A stretch of 64,000 bases of DNA from Ulvibacterium marinum (GTDB lineage Bacteria > Bacteroidota > Bacteroidia > Flavobacteriales > Flavobacteriaceae), in the NCBI RefSeq assembly GCF_003626755.1, contig NZ_RBCJ01000001.1:930001-994000 (forward strand). The letters run 5' to 3'. The notes beneath the pieces are model-generated. The model was not told the DNA's origin. It was given only the letters and a program-made list of their open reading frames with translations, and searched no databases. The position numbers and the translations under genes were made by a program. Shown here piece by piece: positions 9,065 to 18,142 of the stretch (within the stretch, counting starts at the first letter, position 1; each line of letters opens with the position of its first letter).

Positions 9065-9088
9065 ATATATTTAGATAGAATCAATAAT

Positions 9089-9106
9089 AGACAGACAGGT
9101 CTGTCT
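9089..9106. promoter_or_regulatory. Probable TetR operator upstream of the SDR gene
   Basis: AGACAGAC-AG-GTCTGTCT is a perfect 8-base inverted repeat with a two-base spacer. It lies 25 bases before the SDR start and just after the tetR stop. The half-site GTCTGTCT appears again at 9715-9722 just before tetR, which ties the two promoters together. Confidence 0.75.
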
Positions 9107-9124
9107 TTTTAAAATTAAATTTTT

Positions 9125-9694
9125 TTAAGCTATCAATTGAGCTCCCACGTCCCTTGCCGAAAAAATCGGCCAATCACTTTGGTGTAAGTGGCTTTCACTA
9201 ACGGCACTTTCATATAATAGATATAATCCATTGGTTATTTTTTCGGCCTCTGCATTTGAAAGATTTTGGATGTTTTTGGTAACAACTTCCCTTAAAAAGG
9301 ACAATAACTCTTGTTTCTGATTTTGGATTTCATTCCGGATTTCCACATTTTCTGCTGGGATTTCTGCAATCGTTCTAATACACCAACAACCATTAAAAGA
9401 AGGGTCCTTATAAAACTCCTTTAAGAAGTCGAAAATTCCCAATAGTTGGAATTTCCCTTTAGGTTTCCCTTCAATGTAATTACGCAAAGCCACCATGAAA
9501 TAGGTGTGTTTGTATTTTAGATAGGCGATGCAGATGTCGTCCTTGGTTCTAAAATGGTTATATAGGGTCGCTTTGGCTATGCCTGCCTTAGCTATAATTT
9601 CATTTATACCCGTAGCGTTGTAGCCATTGGCGTAGAACAGGTCGGACGCCGTATTAATGATATGTTGTTTTATTTCCGAATGCTTCACAGGCAA
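9125..9694 (-). CDS. TetR/AcrR family transcriptional regulator
   Basis: A 189-residue repressor. The N-terminal helix-turn-helix is clear: GYNATGINEIIAKAG, then IAKATLYNHFRTKDDI at about residues 24-55. The ligand domain that follows has a CWCIRTIAE segment typical of the LmrA/YxaF-like branch. It is encoded immediately upstream of the SDR gene. Half-sites of the same operator lie before both genes, so autoregulation plus control of the SDR is likely. The inducer is unknown. Confidence 0.9.
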   Translation of the reverse strand: MPVKHSEIKQHIINTASDLFYANGYNATGINEIIAKAGIAKATLYNHFRTKDDICIAYLKYKHTYFMVALRNYIEGKPKGKFQLLGIFDFLKEFYKDPSFNGCWCIRTIAEIPAENVEIRNEIQNQKQELLSFLREVVTKNIQNLSNAEAEKITNGLYLLYESAVSESHLHQSDWPIFSARDVGAQLIA

Positions 9695-9704
9695 ATATAA
9701 TAAA

Positions 9705-9722
9705 AAATGAACAAGTCTGTCT
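9705..9722. promoter_or_regulatory. Probable TetR operator upstream of tetR
   Basis: One perfect half-site, GTCTGTCT at 9715-9722, with an AA spacer and a degenerate partner (AAATGAAC) at 9705-9712. It starts 11 bases upstream of the tetR start codon. It matches the half-sites of the perfect palindrome at 9089-9106. Confidence 0.6.
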
Positions 9723-9765
9723 GTTTTTGATTCTAAGTTAAAATTTGGTAAGGGTTTTGTATCAA

Positions 9766-10866
9766 CTAAAAATCAAACTTCAACTGAACATAAACCGCAT
9801 CTTCTTTGGTTTCGGCCTCTTTGTTTTCCGTATTTAGGTTTGCCAGGGAGATGCCCAACAGACGTACGGAATTCTGTAACTGTTCCTGATACAACAGTTC
9901 CTTTGCCATTTCAAGAATCAATACCTTATCCGCAATGAAATAAGGAAGTGTTTTGCTTCGGGTCTGAAGGGTAAAATCGCTATATTTTATTTTTAGGGTG
10001 ATGGTCTTTCCGGCAAGGTTGGATTTTTTTAGGCGACGATCCAATTCATTGGCGATATGCTGCAGTTTTTCCAACATAAAGATTTCGCTACTCAGGTTTT
10101 CGTTAAAAGTGCGTTCCGCCCCAACGGATTTTGGAATACGGTGTGGCTTAACCTCACTAGTATGGATACCGCGTACCACATGATAGTAGTGACTTCCACT
10201 TTTTCCAAAGTTTGAATCCAAGAACTCCAATGTTTTCTGTTTGAGGTCCTTGCCCGTAAAAATTCCCAACTTGTACATTTTCTCCGCGGTAACCTTGCCT
10301 ACCCCGTAAAACTTTCGGATCTCCAAATCCTCCAAAAATTGAATGACCTCCTCCGGATTTATGGTCTTTTGCCCGTTGGGCTTGTTCATATCACTGGCTA
10401 CCTTGGCGATGAATTTGTTTATGGATATTCCAGCTGATGCCGTTAAACCTGTTTCCTCAAGAATCCGTTGGCGGATTTCTTGGGCGATCAAGGTGGCGGA
10501 CGGATTCCCCTTTTTATTATGGGTAACATCCAAATAGGCCTCATCTAGGGAAAGCGGCTCTACCAGGTCAGTATATTCAAAAAAGATGGTACGGATACTA
10601 TTTGAGATTTCCTTGTATCGGTCGAATCGGGCCTTTACAAAAATGAGTTCTGGACAATTCCGTTTGGCCAATACACTGCTCATTGCGCTGCGAACGCCAA
10701 ATTTACGAGCCTCATAACTGGCTGCTGCCACAACGCCTCTTCGGGAACTTCCGCCAACGGCAATAGGTTTTCCCTTAAGCTCTGGATTATCCAATTGCTC
10801 CACGGAAGCATAAAAAGCATCCATATCCACATGGATTATTTTTCGCAAAGCAATTTCATCGGACAT
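9766..10866 (-). CDS. dinB: DNA polymerase IV
   Basis: A 366-residue Y-family translesion polymerase. The metal-binding DMDAFYASVEQ at about residues 14-24 and SLDEAYLDVT at about 104-113 carry the catalytic acids. A little-finger domain follows (IPKSVGAERTF, then a C-terminal region). The protein ends in VQLKFDF, which fits a beta-clamp-binding tail of the QLxLF type. It is divergent from the mannose locus. I see no obvious LexA box. Confidence 0.95.
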   Translation of the reverse strand: MSDEIALRKIIHVDMDAFYASVEQLDNPELKGKPIAVGGSSRRGVVAAASYEARKFGVRSAMSSVLAKRNCPELIFVKARFDRYKEISNSIRTIFFEYTDLVEPLSLDEAYLDVTHNKKGNPSATLIAQEIRQRILEETGLTASAGISINKFIAKVASDMNKPNGQKTINPEEVIQFLEDLEIRKFYGVGKVTAEKMYKLGIFTGKDLKQKTLEFLDSNFGKSGSHYYHVVRGIHTSEVKPHRIPKSVGAERTFNENLSSEIFMLEKLQHIANELDRRLKKSNLAGKTITLKIKYSDFTLQTRSKTLPYFIADKVLILEMAKELLYQEQLQNSVRLLGISLANLNTENKEAETKEDAVYVQLKFDF

Positions 10867-10936
10867 ATTACAAAATTAAGGGTCTCCTTGCTAAAGTCAA
10901 CATTTAAGGAGGGATATCGAATATTTAACAGAATAA

Positions 10937-10952
10937 ATATGTTTAAACATAT
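10937..10952. promoter_or_regulatory. Perfect 16-base palindrome before the mannose operon
   Basis: ATATGTTTAAACATAT is its own reverse complement. It ends nine bases before the TAnnTTTG box at 10962-10969 and so covers the expected -33 region. This is a good place for a repressor or activator. The protein that binds it is not known. The GntR regulator of the same operon is one candidate, but its probable sites at 18086-18124 look different. Confidence 0.55.
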
Positions 10953-10961
10953 GGACATAAA

Positions 10962-10969
10962 TATCTTTG
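10962..10969 (+). promoter_or_regulatory. -7 box of the mannose operon promoter
   Basis: TATCTTTG is an exact match to the Bacteroidota -7 consensus TAnnTTTG, 28 bases before the start codon of the mannose-6-phosphate isomerase gene. Confidence 0.6.
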
Positions 10970-10997
10970 TTCTGACCTTTGAAACACGACCCATCAA

Positions 10998-12767
10998 ATG
11001 AAAAGAGATACCTCTCAACCCTTATTGCCCCTAAGAAAGGAAAAAAGAGATGATACGGCTTACGACTTATACCCTTCTTTTCATCTGTTGGACGGAAGCA
11101 TCCAAAACGGGTACGAGACCTTGGCGGAAGAACTTATCCTTAAGAAGAAAGTGATTTTGGACGGTTATATTGGAGTGGATTGGGAAGAGGTCATCGGGAG
11201 CTTAATAAGCCTGTTGGAGAAAAAGGGATGTAATGTCGCTACTTTCAACATTGCGGATTTTTTAAAGCCTGAAGCTGAAATACTATCTCTGGTAGGTCCT
11301 TTTCTGGGAGGGGACGACCCTATTTTTGGATACAGGACAGATCTTGAACTTCTAGATTATTACAAAAAGGAAGAACTGTACAATTTAGAATGGGACCAAA
11401 ACGCAGACTTGAACATTATTTATGGAACAGGAGCCGCCCTGACCCTTATGGATGGGTTCTTGGTGTATTTTGACGTACCTAAGAACGAGCTGCAATATCG
11501 GATGCGGGCCCGGGCCATCACCAATTTGGGGCTCTCATTCCCCAAAGATGCTAAACCCATGTACAAGCATTTCTATTTTGTGGATTGGGTGGTACTGAAT
11601 CAGGAAAAGAAGAGATTGTTGCCCCAAATGGATATTCTGGTCGATCAACAACGTCCCAAAGAACCCACATGGATAAGCGGCGAAAAGTTGCGCAAGGGCT
11701 TGAATAGGATGTCCAAAAGCTATTTTCGTGTAAGACCCTGGTTTGAACCTGGTGTCTGGGGCGGCCAATGGATGAAGGATCAATTTCGGAATTTAAACCA
11801 AAACGTACCTAATTATGCTTGGTCCTTTGAAATGATCGTTCCCGAAAACGGCCTTCTTTTTGAAAGCGATGAGACTTTGCTCGAGGTGTCCTTTGATATG
11901 TTGATGTACCAGGAAAAAGAAAACATATTGGGAAGGGCAGTCAAAAGATTTGGGGATGAATTTCCTATCCGGTTTGATTTCTTGGATACTTTCAAAGGGG
12001 GAAATCTTTCCGTTCAGTGTCACCCAAGCCCCGAATACATCAAGCGGGAATTCGGGGAGAACTTTACCCAAGACGAGACCTATTATATATTGGATGCCGA
12101 AGAAGGGGCCCAAGTATATTTGGGATTTCGGGAAGGAGTGGATCAACATGAATTCAAGCAGGCCTTGGAAAATAGTTACAACACCAAGGAAACCTTGGAA
12201 GTGAATCGTTTTGTACAAAAATTTCCGTCCAAAAAACATGACCTTTTCCTCATTCCACATGGAACGGTACACTGTTCCGGAACCAATAACCTAGTTTTGG
12301 AAATCAGTGCCACTCCCTACATTTTCACTTTTAAGATGTACGATTGGCAACGTATGGACATGGATGGCAATCCCAGGCCCTTGAATATTGAACGGGCCAT
12401 ACAAAACCTGGATTTTGAGAAGAAGGGAGGGTATGTGTCCGAAAATCTCATATCCAAACCTGCTATTGTCGAAACAGGATCGGATTGGGAAAAAATACAC
12501 TTGCCCACGCATCCCCTTCATTTTTATGATGTATATAGGTTTGATTTTGAAACTACTGTAGACCTTATCACTAACGGCCAATGTCATGTTTTGATGCTGG
12601 TAGAGGGCGAGGCTTTGGAATTAAAGAGGGGCGATATCCCTCCACAAAAATTTCATTTCGCGGAGACTTTTGCAGTTCCCGCTGCCACGGAGAGCTATAC
12701 CCTAATTAATAGAGGAAGAAAAAAAGCCAAGGTAATCGTATCCTTTGTAAAGGACGAGGCCTGTTAA
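10998..12767 (+). CDS. manA: Class I mannose-6-phosphate isomerase, long form
   Basis: A 589-residue protein whose C-terminal part is a type I phosphomannose isomerase that interconverts mannose-6-phosphate and fructose-6-phosphate. Likely zinc ligands are Gln340 and His342 (SVQCHPSP), Glu360 (QDETYYIL) and a His in LIPHGTVHCSG (421 or 425). Cupin-like strands follow. The first 230 or so residues are an extra domain with a kinase-like look (KVILDGYIGVDWEEV) but no Walker A motif. It opens a plus-strand operon with GH92, a second glycosidase, gntR and ROK, and so probably feeds released mannose into glycolysis. Confidence 0.85.
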   Translation: MKRDTSQPLLPLRKEKRDDTAYDLYPSFHLLDGSIQNGYETLAEELILKKKVILDGYIGVDWEEVIGSLISLLEKKGCNVATFNIADFLKPEAEILSLVGPFLGGDDPIFGYRTDLELLDYYKKEELYNLEWDQNADLNIIYGTGAALTLMDGFLVYFDVPKNELQYRMRARAITNLGLSFPKDAKPMYKHFYFVDWVVLNQEKKRLLPQMDILVDQQRPKEPTWISGEKLRKGLNRMSKSYFRVRPWFEPGVWGGQWMKDQFRNLNQNVPNYAWSFEMIVPENGLLFESDETLLEVSFDMLMYQEKENILGRAVKRFGDEFPIRFDFLDTFKGGNLSVQCHPSPEYIKREFGENFTQDETYYILDAEEGAQVYLGFREGVDQHEFKQALENSYNTKETLEVNRFVQKFPSKKHDLFLIPHGTVHCSGTNNLVLEISATPYIFTFKMYDWQRMDMDGNPRPLNIERAIQNLDFEKKGGYVSENLISKPAIVETGSDWEKIHLPTHPLHFYDVYRFDFETTVDLITNGQCHVLMLVEGEALELKRGDIPPQKFHFAETFAVPAATESYTLINRGRKKAKVIVSFVKDEAC

Positions 12768-12779
12768 AACCGAAATTAT

Positions 12780-15700
12780 ATGAAGGACGGAAAATGGATT
12801 TACATAGGGATTTGTTTTTTTGCCACTGCTTTTTGTGCTGCCCAACAGAAAACGATATGGCAAGTAGGTGAATCGGACAATAGTTGTTTGGAATTTGCAT
12901 TGGCCCCCAAGGACTATGAGGAGTTTCTCAAGGAAGATTTTGGATGGGAAGACCGTGTTTTTGTTATCGGGCATTCAAAAACGGAGGAAGATTTTCCCTA
13001 CGTATTGCCTGGAGCCACCGACTACTGGGGAGGCACATCCGGCCTTGCGGGCATACGCCCACATCAATTGAACCTTTTGTTCAACGTCAAAAAAAAGAAG
13101 AATAACGGAATATGGAAATTAGTGGTTGATATTTTGGACTGTAGCCCCAAAGCACCTCCCCTTTTCAAGATTTCAATAAACGGGAAATCCTGGAAATTCC
13201 AGATGAAAAAGGGAAAGGGGGTAGGTGTCTTGGATGGGGAAACGGGTTCGGGCAAGGAACAAGTAATAGAATTACCCTTGCCACAAGGGTCGATAAACGA
13301 TGGAGGTAATGAAATCCAGTTGACTACATTGGAAGGTAGTTGGCTAGTTTTTGACCAGATACGACTGGAATGTCCAATGGGAGCACAATTACGTATTCCA
13401 AAAAAGGCAATGATCACGAAGGTCTACCCCGCGGATTATGAATTGACCCAAGACTTGCAGAGCGTTCAGCCACTTTTGGTAGAGGTACAGCACATAGAGG
13501 GGAATCCTAAATTAGAGGCGGAGCTGGATGGTGAAATTATTTTTCATGAAATCTTGGAGAACGGTAGAAAAATCTATGAGGTTCCGATGCCTGCGGTAAC
13601 AACAAAAAAACACAGTAGGTATCAGCTAATATTGGATGGTGAGGTGGTTCAGGAGGGTAGGGTAGAGAGAAGTCCAAAAATAAGGAATCGACCTGTGGAT
13701 TATGTCGATACCAAAATGGGCACCGGCCATTCCCGATGGATGATAGCCCCCGGACCTTGGATGCCTTTTGGGATGGTAAAAATAAGTCCGGACAATCAGG
13801 ATATGGGATGGCAAGCAGGATATCAGCCTACTTTTGAAAATGTAGGTGCCTTTAGCCATATCCATGAATGGACCATGGCCGGTTTGGGTACTTTCCCTAC
13901 AAACGGGCCGTTGATTACTACCATGGGCAGTCCTGAAGCTCCGGATAGTGGATATCGTTCGCATATGGACAAGGCTACCGAACAAGCCCCTTTGGGGTAC
14001 TATTCGGTACTATTGACCGATTATGATATAAAGGCAGAGCTTACCGCTACCACTAGGTGTAGTTTTCAAAGGTATACCTATCCCGAAAATCGACCAGAGT
14101 CAAGAATACTGGTAGACTTAAAGATTCCCGCGGAATATGATTACTCCATAGAAGAAGCTTTTTTTAAAAAAGTAAGCGACACCAAAATAGTAGGCTATAG
14201 CAAGCAGATTTCATCATCGGTCTGGGGGGAGGCCTATTATCGAAAACAGATGGTAGAAGATGGGGATAGGCCAAGGGAATGGGATCAAATAGCGCAAGAG
14301 TATATCGTTCATTTTGCTATGGAATTTGATCATCCCATAACCCGATTTGGAATCCGTACGGACAAAGGGAATGTTCTTCCTAAAGGAGATTCGGACACCT
14401 ATACCATATCCAACCCCAAGGACGTGGTAGCCTTTGTTGAATTTGATACTTCTAAATCACATGTAGTCCAAACCAGGACGGGATTGTCCTATGTAAGTAT
14501 GGACCAGGCTGCCTTAAACCTTAAAAAGGAAATTGCGGAACCTTTTGGGTGGGATTTCGAAAAGGTAAGAGATCATCAGGAGGAAGTCTGGAACGATTTG
14601 CTCGGGAGGATACGGATAAGTACCACGGACCGGATGGAAAAGATCAGGTTCTATACCAATATGTATAGGGCCTTGGTCAGTAGAAATATTTTTAGCGATG
14701 TTGACGGAAGTTGGGTGGATGCTACCGAGCGGATTCGGAAATTTGAAAATCCCGACGAAGTGGCACTGGGTTGCGATGCCTTTTGGAATACCTTCTGGAA
14801 TTTAAACCAGTTTTGGAACTTGGTGGTTCCGGAATGGTCCTCAAAATGGGTAAAATCGCAATTGGCTATGTATGATGCCAATGGTTGGTTGGCCAAGGGC
14901 CCGGCTGGCATGGAATATATCCCGGTAATGGTAGCCGAACATGAGATTCCCCTGATTGTTGGGGCCTATCAAATGGGAATACGTGATTTTGATGCGGAAA
15001 AGGCCTTTGAAGCTATCTATAAGATGCAGACTACCTTGGGAGAACAAGTAGGTAATGGGTATGCCGGAAACCGGGATCTGGAGGCCTACCTCAAGTACAA
15101 ATACGTACCCTATAACAAAGGACGTTTTTCCAATACTTTGGAGTATTCATTTGACGACTTTGCCGTCTCACAAATGGCCAAGGCAATGGGTAAAAAGGAA
15201 GCATATCAGGAATTCCTGGATCGTGCCTATTGGTGGAAAAATGCCATTGATCCAGAAATAGGGTATGCCCGAATACGGCACTCGGACGGCACTTGGTATC
15301 CTGATTTCGACCCTATAAAAACGGCGGGGAACCATCAATATGTAGAGGGCAATGCATGGCAACTCTCCTTTTTTGTGCCCCAGGACGTTCCCGCTTTGGC
15401 CGCGATTATTGGCGAAGAAGTTTTTTCCAGGCGTTTGGACGATGGTTTTAGGGTAAGTAGTCCATGGCGTTATAATGCCCCTAACGAGTTATACTGGGAT
15501 TTTCCGGTAACCCAGGGTAATCAACAATCGTTGCATTTTTCATTTTTGTTTAATTGGGTCAAAAAACCATGGCTTACCCAGAAATGGAACAGGGATATTA
15601 TGGAACGTTATTATGGTCACGGAATTTCCAATGCCTATCTGGGAGATGAGGACCAAGGGCAGATGAGCGCTTGGTTCGTGATGTCGGCTTTAGGGCTTTT

Positions 15701-16010
15701 TCAAATGGATGGGGGTACAAGGACGGCCCCTATTTATGAAATAGGAAGCCCTTTGTACCCCAAGGTTGAAATTGATTTAGGACAACGCTATAACCGAGGA
15801 GAAACATTTACCATACTGGCCAAAAATACTTCCATCAACAACAAATATGTGCAAAAAGCCGTCCTGAACGGAAAGGAGCTGAAAAACTTTTGGTTTCCGT
15901 CAGACGAACTTTTGAAGGGAGGAACTTTGGAACTTATCATGGGCCCGGAACCAAATATGGATTGGGGTGTCGGGCAAGTGCCACCATCCATGTCCAATGA
16001 AAACAACTGA
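12780..16010 (+). CDS. GH92 family alpha-mannosidase
   Basis: A 1076-residue secreted enzyme with a signal peptide ending near CAAQQ (about residues 1-21). An N-terminal beta-sandwich region of about 290 residues precedes the GH92 core. The core has GTGHSRWMIAPGPWMPFG, FSHIHEWTMAGLG, EGNAWQLSFFVPQD and the signature DEDQGQMSAWFVMSALG. GH92 enzymes are calcium-dependent exo-acting alpha-mannosidases, mostly on alpha-1,2 linkages of mannans or N-glycans. The linkage cannot be fixed here. The gene starts 12 bases after manA. Its product probably acts in the periplasm or on the surface. Confidence 0.92.
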   Translation: MKDGKWIYIGICFFATAFCAAQQKTIWQVGESDNSCLEFALAPKDYEEFLKEDFGWEDRVFVIGHSKTEEDFPYVLPGATDYWGGTSGLAGIRPHQLNLLFNVKKKKNNGIWKLVVDILDCSPKAPPLFKISINGKSWKFQMKKGKGVGVLDGETGSGKEQVIELPLPQGSINDGGNEIQLTTLEGSWLVFDQIRLECPMGAQLRIPKKAMITKVYPADYELTQDLQSVQPLLVEVQHIEGNPKLEAELDGEIIFHEILENGRKIYEVPMPAVTTKKHSRYQLILDGEVVQEGRVERSPKIRNRPVDYVDTKMGTGHSRWMIAPGPWMPFGMVKISPDNQDMGWQAGYQPTFENVGAFSHIHEWTMAGLGTFPTNGPLITTMGSPEAPDSGYRSHMDKATEQAPLGYYSVLLTDYDIKAELTATTRCSFQRYTYPENRPESRILVDLKIPAEYDYSIEEAFFKKVSDTKIVGYSKQISSSVWGEAYYRKQMVEDGDRPREWDQIAQEYIVHFAMEFDHPITRFGIRTDKGNVLPKGDSDTYTISNPKDVVAFVEFDTSKSHVVQTRTGLSYVSMDQAALNLKKEIAEPFGWDFEKVRDHQEEVWNDLLGRIRISTTDRMEKIRFYTNMYRALVSRNIFSDVDGSWVDATERIRKFENPDEVALGCDAFWNTFWNLNQFWNLVVPEWSSKWVKSQLAMYDANGWLAKGPAGMEYIPVMVAEHEIPLIVGAYQMGIRDFDAEKAFEAIYKMQTTLGEQVGNGYAGNRDLEAYLKYKYVPYNKGRFSNTLEYSFDDFAVSQMAKAMGKKEAYQEFLDRAYWWKNAIDPEIGYARIRHSDGTWYPDFDPIKTAGNHQYVEGNAWQLSFFVPQDVPALAAIIGEEVFSRRLDDGFRVSSPWRYNAPNELYWDFPVTQGNQQSLHFSFLFNWVKKPWLTQKWNRDIMERYYGHGISNAYLGDEDQGQMSAWFVMSALGLFQMDGGTRTAPIYEIGSPLYPKVEIDLGQRYNRGETFTILAKNTSINNKYVQKAVLNGKELKNFWFPSDELLKGGTLELIMGPEPNMDWGVGQVPPSMSNENN

Positions 16011-16014
16011 TGTC

Positions 16015-17307
16015 ATGAAAAAATGCACAAGCTTTCTTTTAGGGTTATTCTTGTTGGGATGCACCCATCAAAAAGAAAATCAGGAATTGGCCCATAGAAT
16101 TTTGGAGAATCAAGACTTTCGGGAAGTAAAGAAACAGGCCCTGGAGGTTGTTAAAACCGGATTCAATGCCGGGGACGGATATGGCGAAGTCTGGATACGG
16201 GATTACAATACGTTCATAGAACTTTCTGCCGAAGTGTTTGATGCCAAGGAACTGGAAAAGAACCTACTTGTATTTTTTAGGCTCCAAGGGGAGGACGGGA
16301 ATATTGTAGATGGATTTATTCCCAAGAAAAAGGCGGAAAACGTGGAGGGAGGATATATCTATATCTACTCCGACTTGGAACCAGACTATTGTGGACATAA
16401 GAACACGGTGGAGACCGACCACGAAACATCTCTTGTCCAGGCCGTGTATAAGTATATCCAAGCAACGGGAAATACGGAATTCTTACAGAAAAAAGTGGGC
16501 CAAAGCACTGTGGCCCAGCGCATGGAACAAGCCATACAATTTCTGTTGGACTACCGCTGGTCCAAGGAACATGGATTGATTTATGGGGCCACTACGGCCG
16601 ATTGGGGAGATGTTCAGCATACACATCCCTGGGGCGTCTACATTACGGAGGATACCCACTATTGTGTGGATATCTACGACAATGCCATGTTGTTGATTGC
16701 ATTGGATAATATGATGAAATTGCTCCCGGAAACCAAGGATAAATGGCAAGAAATCCGGAATACTACAGCGGAGAATACCATGGCTACACTGTGGAACGCC
16801 GAGAACCAAAAGTTTATTCCCCATGTATATTTGGAAGAATCCCCATACCCTGATGATTTTAATGAAAATGAAATTTATTATCACGGGGGGACAGCAGTCG
16901 CTATTGAAGCGGGGCTGCTCAACAAGGAACAGATTGAAGTTTCTCTCAATAAAATGGTGGCCAATGTAAAGGCCTCGGGAGCGGGATCCATAGGATTAAC
17001 ACTGTATCCTCCCTATCCGGATTGGGCATTTGAGAATAAAGGAATGTATTCCTATGGATATCAAAATGGGGGAGACTGGACCTGGTTCGGGGGACGAATG
17101 ATCCAACAACTTGTTAAAAACGGTTTTGTCGAGGAAGCTTATGAGCAACTGTTGCCCATGACCCAAAGAGTTGTCAAGAACGATGGATTCTATGAATGGT
17201 ATACCGTGGACAACCGACCGGAAGGTTCGGGTACCTTTAGGGGATCCGCCGGGGTATTGTATAAAGTTATTCTTTTGTTGGAAGAATGGGCGGAATCCAA
17301 AAAATAG
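16015..17307 (+). CDS. Six-hairpin glycosidase-like lipoprotein
   Basis: The chosen start (ATG at 16015) gives MKKCTSFLLGLFLLGC, a clear lipoprotein signal with Cys16 as the lipid site. An in-frame ATG at 15967 would add 16 residues that mask this signal, so I reject it. The mature protein of about 415 residues has the look of an (alpha/alpha)6 glycosidase: EVWIRDYNTFIE, VETDHETSLVQA, YGATTADWGD, GGDWTWFGGRMIQQL. It resembles GH63 or debranching-type enzymes more than GH125. The substrate is unknown, but the operon points to an alpha-mannoside or mixed alpha-glycan. Confidence 0.75.
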   Translation: MKKCTSFLLGLFLLGCTHQKENQELAHRILENQDFREVKKQALEVVKTGFNAGDGYGEVWIRDYNTFIELSAEVFDAKELEKNLLVFFRLQGEDGNIVDGFIPKKKAENVEGGYIYIYSDLEPDYCGHKNTVETDHETSLVQAVYKYIQATGNTEFLQKKVGQSTVAQRMEQAIQFLLDYRWSKEHGLIYGATTADWGDVQHTHPWGVYITEDTHYCVDIYDNAMLLIALDNMMKLLPETKDKWQEIRNTTAENTMATLWNAENQKFIPHVYLEESPYPDDFNENEIYYHGGTAVAIEAGLLNKEQIEVSLNKMVANVKASGAGSIGLTLYPPYPDWAFENKGMYSYGYQNGGDWTWFGGRMIQQLVKNGFVEEAYEQLLPMTQRVVKNDGFYEWYTVDNRPEGSGTFRGSAGVLYKVILLLEEWAESKK

Positions 17308-17354
17308 TAGTATGTTGATTACCTATTTGAAGAAAGACACTAAATCCGGTATCG

Positions 17355-18092
17355 GTGGATTTTAAATTAGATCAAAACAGCTCAATTCCCTTTCATGTCC
17401 AAATAGAAGGATACTTAAGGGAGCTTATCCTTAGGAAAGATTATAGGAACGGTGCCAGCTTCCTACCCAAAGAGGTTACCCTGTCCAAAAGGTTGGGCGT
17501 TTCAAGAAATACGGTTCGGCAGGCGGTAAATACCTTGGTCAATGACGGACTTGTAGAACGTAAAAAAGGAGTGGGCACCAAGGTAGTTACCAAAAAGATT
17601 ACCACACGATTGGACAACTGGATCAGCTTCACCAAGGAAATGGAAAATCAGGGGATAGAGGTGGTCAATTACAGCGTTCAAATCTCAAATGCAGAAGCCT
17701 CTGAAGAAGTGTCCCAGGCATTGGGAATTTCTCTTTCGAAGAAAGTCTGGAAATTGGAGAAAATTAGGGGGTCAAAAAAAGCCAAGTATTTGTATTCCGT
17801 ATCGTATTTTCACCCTAGGGTAGGGATTACGGGAAAGGAGGATTTTACAATACCCCTATATGAGCTGTTGGAAAAAGAGCATGATACCATTGTGATGACC
17901 TCCAAGGAGAAGATTAGTGCAATCAAAGCAGCTGGAGATATAGGATCTTTGCTTGATGTAGGACCCGATATCCCTATTTTAAAAAGGGAACGGGTGGTAT
18001 GCGATCCCGGGGATAGACCTGTGGAGTATAATGTGGTGTACTATCACACCTCCTATTTCACGTATGATATTGAGATAAAGCGGTCGTTGTGA
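17355..18092 (+). CDS. GntR family regulator with UTRA domain
   Basis: A 245-residue HutC-type regulator that starts with GTG at 17355. The upstream ATG at 17312 is in another frame. The winged helix at about residues 10-75 shows LPKEVTLSKRLGVSRNTVRQ and LVNDGLVERKKGVGT. A UTRA ligand domain fills about residues 90-240. It probably senses a sugar phosphate from the operon. Two GTTGT...ACAAC palindromes between this gene and the ROK gene fit the GntR operator style and are its likely targets. Confidence 0.92.
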   Translation: MDFKLDQNSSIPFHVQIEGYLRELILRKDYRNGASFLPKEVTLSKRLGVSRNTVRQAVNTLVNDGLVERKKGVGTKVVTKKITTRLDNWISFTKEMENQGIEVVNYSVQISNAEASEEVSQALGISLSKKVWKLEKIRGSKKAKYLYSVSYFHPRVGITGKEDFTIPLYELLEKEHDTIVMTSKEKISAIKAAGDIGSLLDVGPDIPILKRERVVCDPGDRPVEYNVVYYHTSYFTYDIEIKRSL

Positions 18093-18124
18093 AGTACAAC
18101 GGCATCCAAAAGTTGTAGTACAAC
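18086..18124. promoter_or_regulatory. Two GntR-type palindromes between gntR and ROK
   Basis: GTTGTGAAGTACAAC at 18086-18100 overlaps the gntR stop. GTTGTAGTACAAC lies at 18112-18124, 19 bases before the ROK start. Both have GTTGT and ACAAC arms, and the centres are 25 bases apart. The pattern fits HutC-type GntR operators (GT...AC core). The binding protein is inferred from position. Confidence 0.65.
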
Positions 18125-18142
18125 AAAACAAGGAATCGGAAA

